A DNA stretch of 6,521 nucleotides from a bacterium (GTDB lineage Bacteria; Vulcanimicrobiota; Vulcanimicrobiia; Vulcanimicrobiales; SCRA01). Positions within the stretch are counted from its first letter, which is position 1; the number at the start of each line of letters is the position of its first letter. Shown one piece after another: positions 4,982 through 6,521 of this stretch. The translations under genes and the position numbers were made by a program. The notes under the pieces are model-generated. The model was given only the letters and a program-made list of their open reading frames with translations, did no database searches and had not been told where the DNA came from. Where the stretch lies: positions 1 through 6,521 of the forward strand of contig JAGWST010000102.1 in the NCBI GenBank assembly GCA_028869325.1, in the 5' to 3' direction.

Positions 4982-6084
4982 CAGCGGCCGAGCGCGGTCT
5001 GGAGATACTCCGGCTTGATCGCGTCTTTGAAGGCCTGCTGCGAGGGTATCGCCTTCACGACTTGCTGCTGGATGAGATACTGCGCCGTCTTGTACAGCGT
5101 CCCCGCCATCTCGCCGCTCTTGCCGGGAGTGCCTAACCACTTCGGCCCCAGCTGACCCTTTCCGTCGATGATCGTCAACTCGCGCATCTGGCTCAGCGCC
5201 TGCTTCGGCGTGATGCCGAACTCAGCGGCCACGTCGGCCGCCGCCTTCTGGGGATCGCGCTGATAGAGATCGATGGCGCGGCTCTCCTGCTTCACCCACT
5301 CGGCGACGACGCACGGATACTGCTTGCCGAACGCCGGGCGCAGCACCGCCAGATCGCCCGTCACGTATCCTTGCTTGGCCATCTCCGCGCTGGTGAGGAT
5401 GATCTTGCCGCCGTCCGCCACCTCCTCGGAGAGCGTCGGCTCCCACATATAGGCCGCATAGAGATCGCCGCGCTTCCACGCGGCAAGCGCGTCGGGCGGC
5501 TCCATGTCGAGCAGCTTCACCTTGTCGATGATGCCAGCGAGCTTGAGCGCGCTGAGCAGGCTGTAGTGCGTGGTGGAGACGAACGTCACCGCCACCGTCT
5601 TGCCGGCGAGATCCTTGACGCTGTTGATTCCCGCGCTCTTCCTCACCACGAGCGCCTCGTTACTGCCCTCCAAGTCGTACATCCAAACGACCTGATAGTT
5701 GAGGCCCGTCGAGAGAGCAACTGCGACGGGAGTGGTCCCCGCCAGGCCGACATCCAAGCCGTTGCCGGCGATTGCACGATTGACGTCCGCCCCGGCGGCA
5801 AATTCGTGCCAGTTGATCTTCACGCCCTTCAATTTCGGGTCGTTCTCCAGCCACTTCTCATGCCTGACGACGGGATCCGCGTTCGGAATGATTTGGTAGG
5901 CGATATTGAGCTCCGCCGGTTTTGCAAAATTGCCGCTGCATGCGCCGGCTGCGGCGGCCCGCGCGTAGCCCGCGCCGAGATGCGAGGTCCACACCGGTAC
6001 TACCGCCGCAAGCGCCATGACGCCGGCGGCCGCAGTAACTGCGGCCAGACCTGAGAGTCCACGATGGCCGCGACGATTCCTCAT
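4981..6084 (-). CDS. TauA-like ABC transporter substrate-binding protein
   Basis: This 367-residue exported binding protein belongs to the NitT/TauT (nitrate/sulfonate/taurine) class. An Arg-rich N-terminus (MRNRRGHRG) precedes a long hydrophobic signal (about 12-31) and an Ala-rich cleavage zone (about 42-48); Cys49 in AGAC is at best a weak lipobox. The mature part begins LNIAYQIIPNADP. It shares strong motifs with E. coli TauA: EGSNEALVV (139-147), FVSTTHYSLLSALK (168-181) and PPDALAAWKRGDLYAAYMWEP (196-216). The protein should deliver a small ligand to a membrane permease. Its DUF1989 neighbour makes a guanidine/urea-type nitrogen compound as plausible as taurine. The ATG at 6084 has AGGAG (6089-6093) just upstream; the frame is open to 6249 but that part overlaps the upstream gene and would bury the signal peptide. 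No permease or ATPase gene follows, so its partners must be upstream, elsewhere or lost. Confidence 0.9.
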   Translation of the reverse strand: MRNRRGHRGLSGLAAVTAAAGVMALAAVVPVWTSHLGAGYARAAAAGACSGNFAKPAELNIAYQIIPNADPVVRHEKWLENDPKLKGVKINWHEFAAGADVNRAIAGNGLDVGLAGTTPVAVALSTGLNYQVVWMYDLEGSNEALVVRKSAGINSVKDLAGKTVAVTFVSTTHYSLLSALKLAGIIDKVKLLDMEPPDALAAWKRGDLYAAYMWEPTLSEEVADGGKIILTSAEMAKQGYVTGDLAVLRPAFGKQYPCVVAEWVKQESRAIDLYQRDPQKAAADVAAEFGITPKQALSQMRELTIIDGKGQLGPKWLGTPGKSGEMAGTLYKTAQYLIQQQVVKAIPSQQAFKDAIKPEYLQTALGR

Positions 6085-6088
6085 CGCA

Positions 6089-6093
6089 CTCCT
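6089..6093 (-). promoter_or_regulatory. Ribosome binding site of the binding-protein gene
   Basis: AGGAG on the minus strand stands four bases before the ATG at 6084, within a purine-rich run. It supports this start over longer alternatives inside the upstream DUF1989 gene. Confidence 0.7.
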
Positions 6094-6099
6094 CTCTCT

Positions 6100-6113
6100 C
6101 TGGTAAAAACCAG
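6100..6113 (-). other. Small stem-loop in the 29-bp gap between operon genes
   Basis: CTGGT (6100-6104) and ACCAG (6109-6113) form a 5-bp stem around AAAA (TTTT on the coding strand), directly after the DUF1989 stop codon and before the next ribosome site. It is too weak for a terminator. It might tune expression of the binding protein relative to the upstream gene, or be chance. Confidence 0.25.
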
Positions 6114-6521
6114 CTAGCGTACCGCGAAGTGTGCGTCGCTCGGCTTGCGTTCCGCACCGTTGGTCGGAGCCATATCTTGCGGGCACGCAGAGAATACGAC
6201 GATCAGGTCCATCTCTGCCCGCAGCGCAATGTACTGGTTCGGCTTGCACACCGGCGGCTGAATCTCCAGTGGGCGACCATCGAACACCGGGACGTTCATA
6301 AAGAGATTGAGGGGACAGGGCACTTCAGGAATCGTCTCGCCTAGCTCCCGCATCGCGGTGACGAGATTGTCCGTGCAGTTGTCGTGATACTCGGTACAGC
6401 CCAGCAGCTCATAGCGGTAGCGGTCGCAGGCGGACATCAGGGTATCGTGTATGCCTGGGGTCGTATCCTCGACGACGGCCAGAATCGGACGCCGGTAATT
6501 CGTAACCAGCGAATCACCGAC
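6114..6521 (-). CDS. DUF1989 (urea carboxylase-associated family) protein, 5' end outside the window
   Basis: The C-terminal 135 residues are visible; the start lies beyond position 6521. Counting from the right edge, the segment has DTTPGIHDTLMSACDRYRYE (19-38), YHDNCTDN (45-52), VPCPLNLFMNVPV (67-79), then Ala-Leu-Arg-Ala-Glu-Met-Asp-Leu-Ile-Val-Val-Phe-Ser-Ala-Cys-Pro-Gln-Asp (99-116). These are hallmarks of DUF1989. Some members, once called urea carboxylase-associated proteins, are the CgdA/CgdB subunits of carboxyguanidine deiminase in guanidine breakdown. The conserved Cys32, His46, Cys49 and Cys113 are candidate metal ligands or active-site residues. A substrate-binding protein gene follows after 29 bp, presumably in one operon. 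Family membership is firm; the exact substrate is not, because the other pathway genes are outside the window. Confidence 0.87.
   Translation of the reverse strand, partial: VGDSLVTNYRRPILAVVEDTTPGIHDTLMSACDRYRYELLGCTEYHDNCTDNLVTAMRELGETIPEVPCPLNLFMNVPVFDGRPLEIQPPVCKPNQYIALRAEMDLIVVFSACPQDMAPTNGAERKPSDAHFAVR

Noticed and set aside
6085..6249. N-terminal extension of the binding protein to an ATG at 6249
   Set aside because: It overlaps the DUF1989 coding sequence and would place about 55 odd residues before a normal signal peptide; AGGAG marks the start at 6084.
1..6521. tRNA, rRNA, CRISPR array, insertion sequence or phage genes
   Set aside because: No tRNA T-loop pattern, no regularly spaced repeats, and no transposase, integrase or Cas-like motifs were seen.

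Overview
This 6.5-kb, GC-rich bacterial window has no RNA gene, IS element or CRISPR array that I can see. The main genes are a Ser/Thr/Pro-linker lipoprotein and a very large MalT-like ATPase regulator with a C-terminal winged-helix/BTAD output. That mix, with the high GC content, recalls soil lineages such as Candidatus Eremiobacterota (WPS-2) or other deep-branching Gram-positive-related phyla. This is an impression from protein style, not a proven assignment.

Left to right: positions 1-188 carry no convincing gene but hold several stem-loops. A secreted lipoprotein of unknown function lies on the minus strand (189-866). After a short AT-rich gap comes the large minus-strand regulator (969-3872). 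It is divergent from a plus-strand toxin-antitoxin pair: a Phd/YefM-type antitoxin (4026-4298) and a VapC-like PIN-domain toxin (4298-4708), overlapping by one base. The 153-bp divergent region (3873-4025) holds an exact 11-bp inverted repeat with 33 bp between its arms, a GC-rich hairpin and a good sigma70-type promoter aimed at the antitoxin. A strong 12-bp hairpin followed by TTT ends the toxin gene.

The right third is a minus-strand operon running towards the toxin gene. It starts beyond the right edge with a DUF1989 (urea carboxylase-associated / carboxyguanidine deiminase-type) protein, of which the C-terminal 135 residues are visible. A complete TauA-like ABC-transporter substrate-binding protein follows (4981-6084). 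Immediately after its stop codon is the last ~75 residues of a major facilitator transporter in another frame and with no start, evidently a gene remnant. No ABC permease or ATPase gene follows the binding protein.

Functionally, the DUF1989 protein and binding protein suggest uptake and use of a small nitrogen compound (guanidine/urea-like) or a sulfonate. The toxin-antitoxin pair and truncated transporter mark this as a rearranged, accessory-type region. I found no clear case for a wholly new system. The most notable items are the divergent-region dyad, the clean transporter remnant junction and the unusual regulator.
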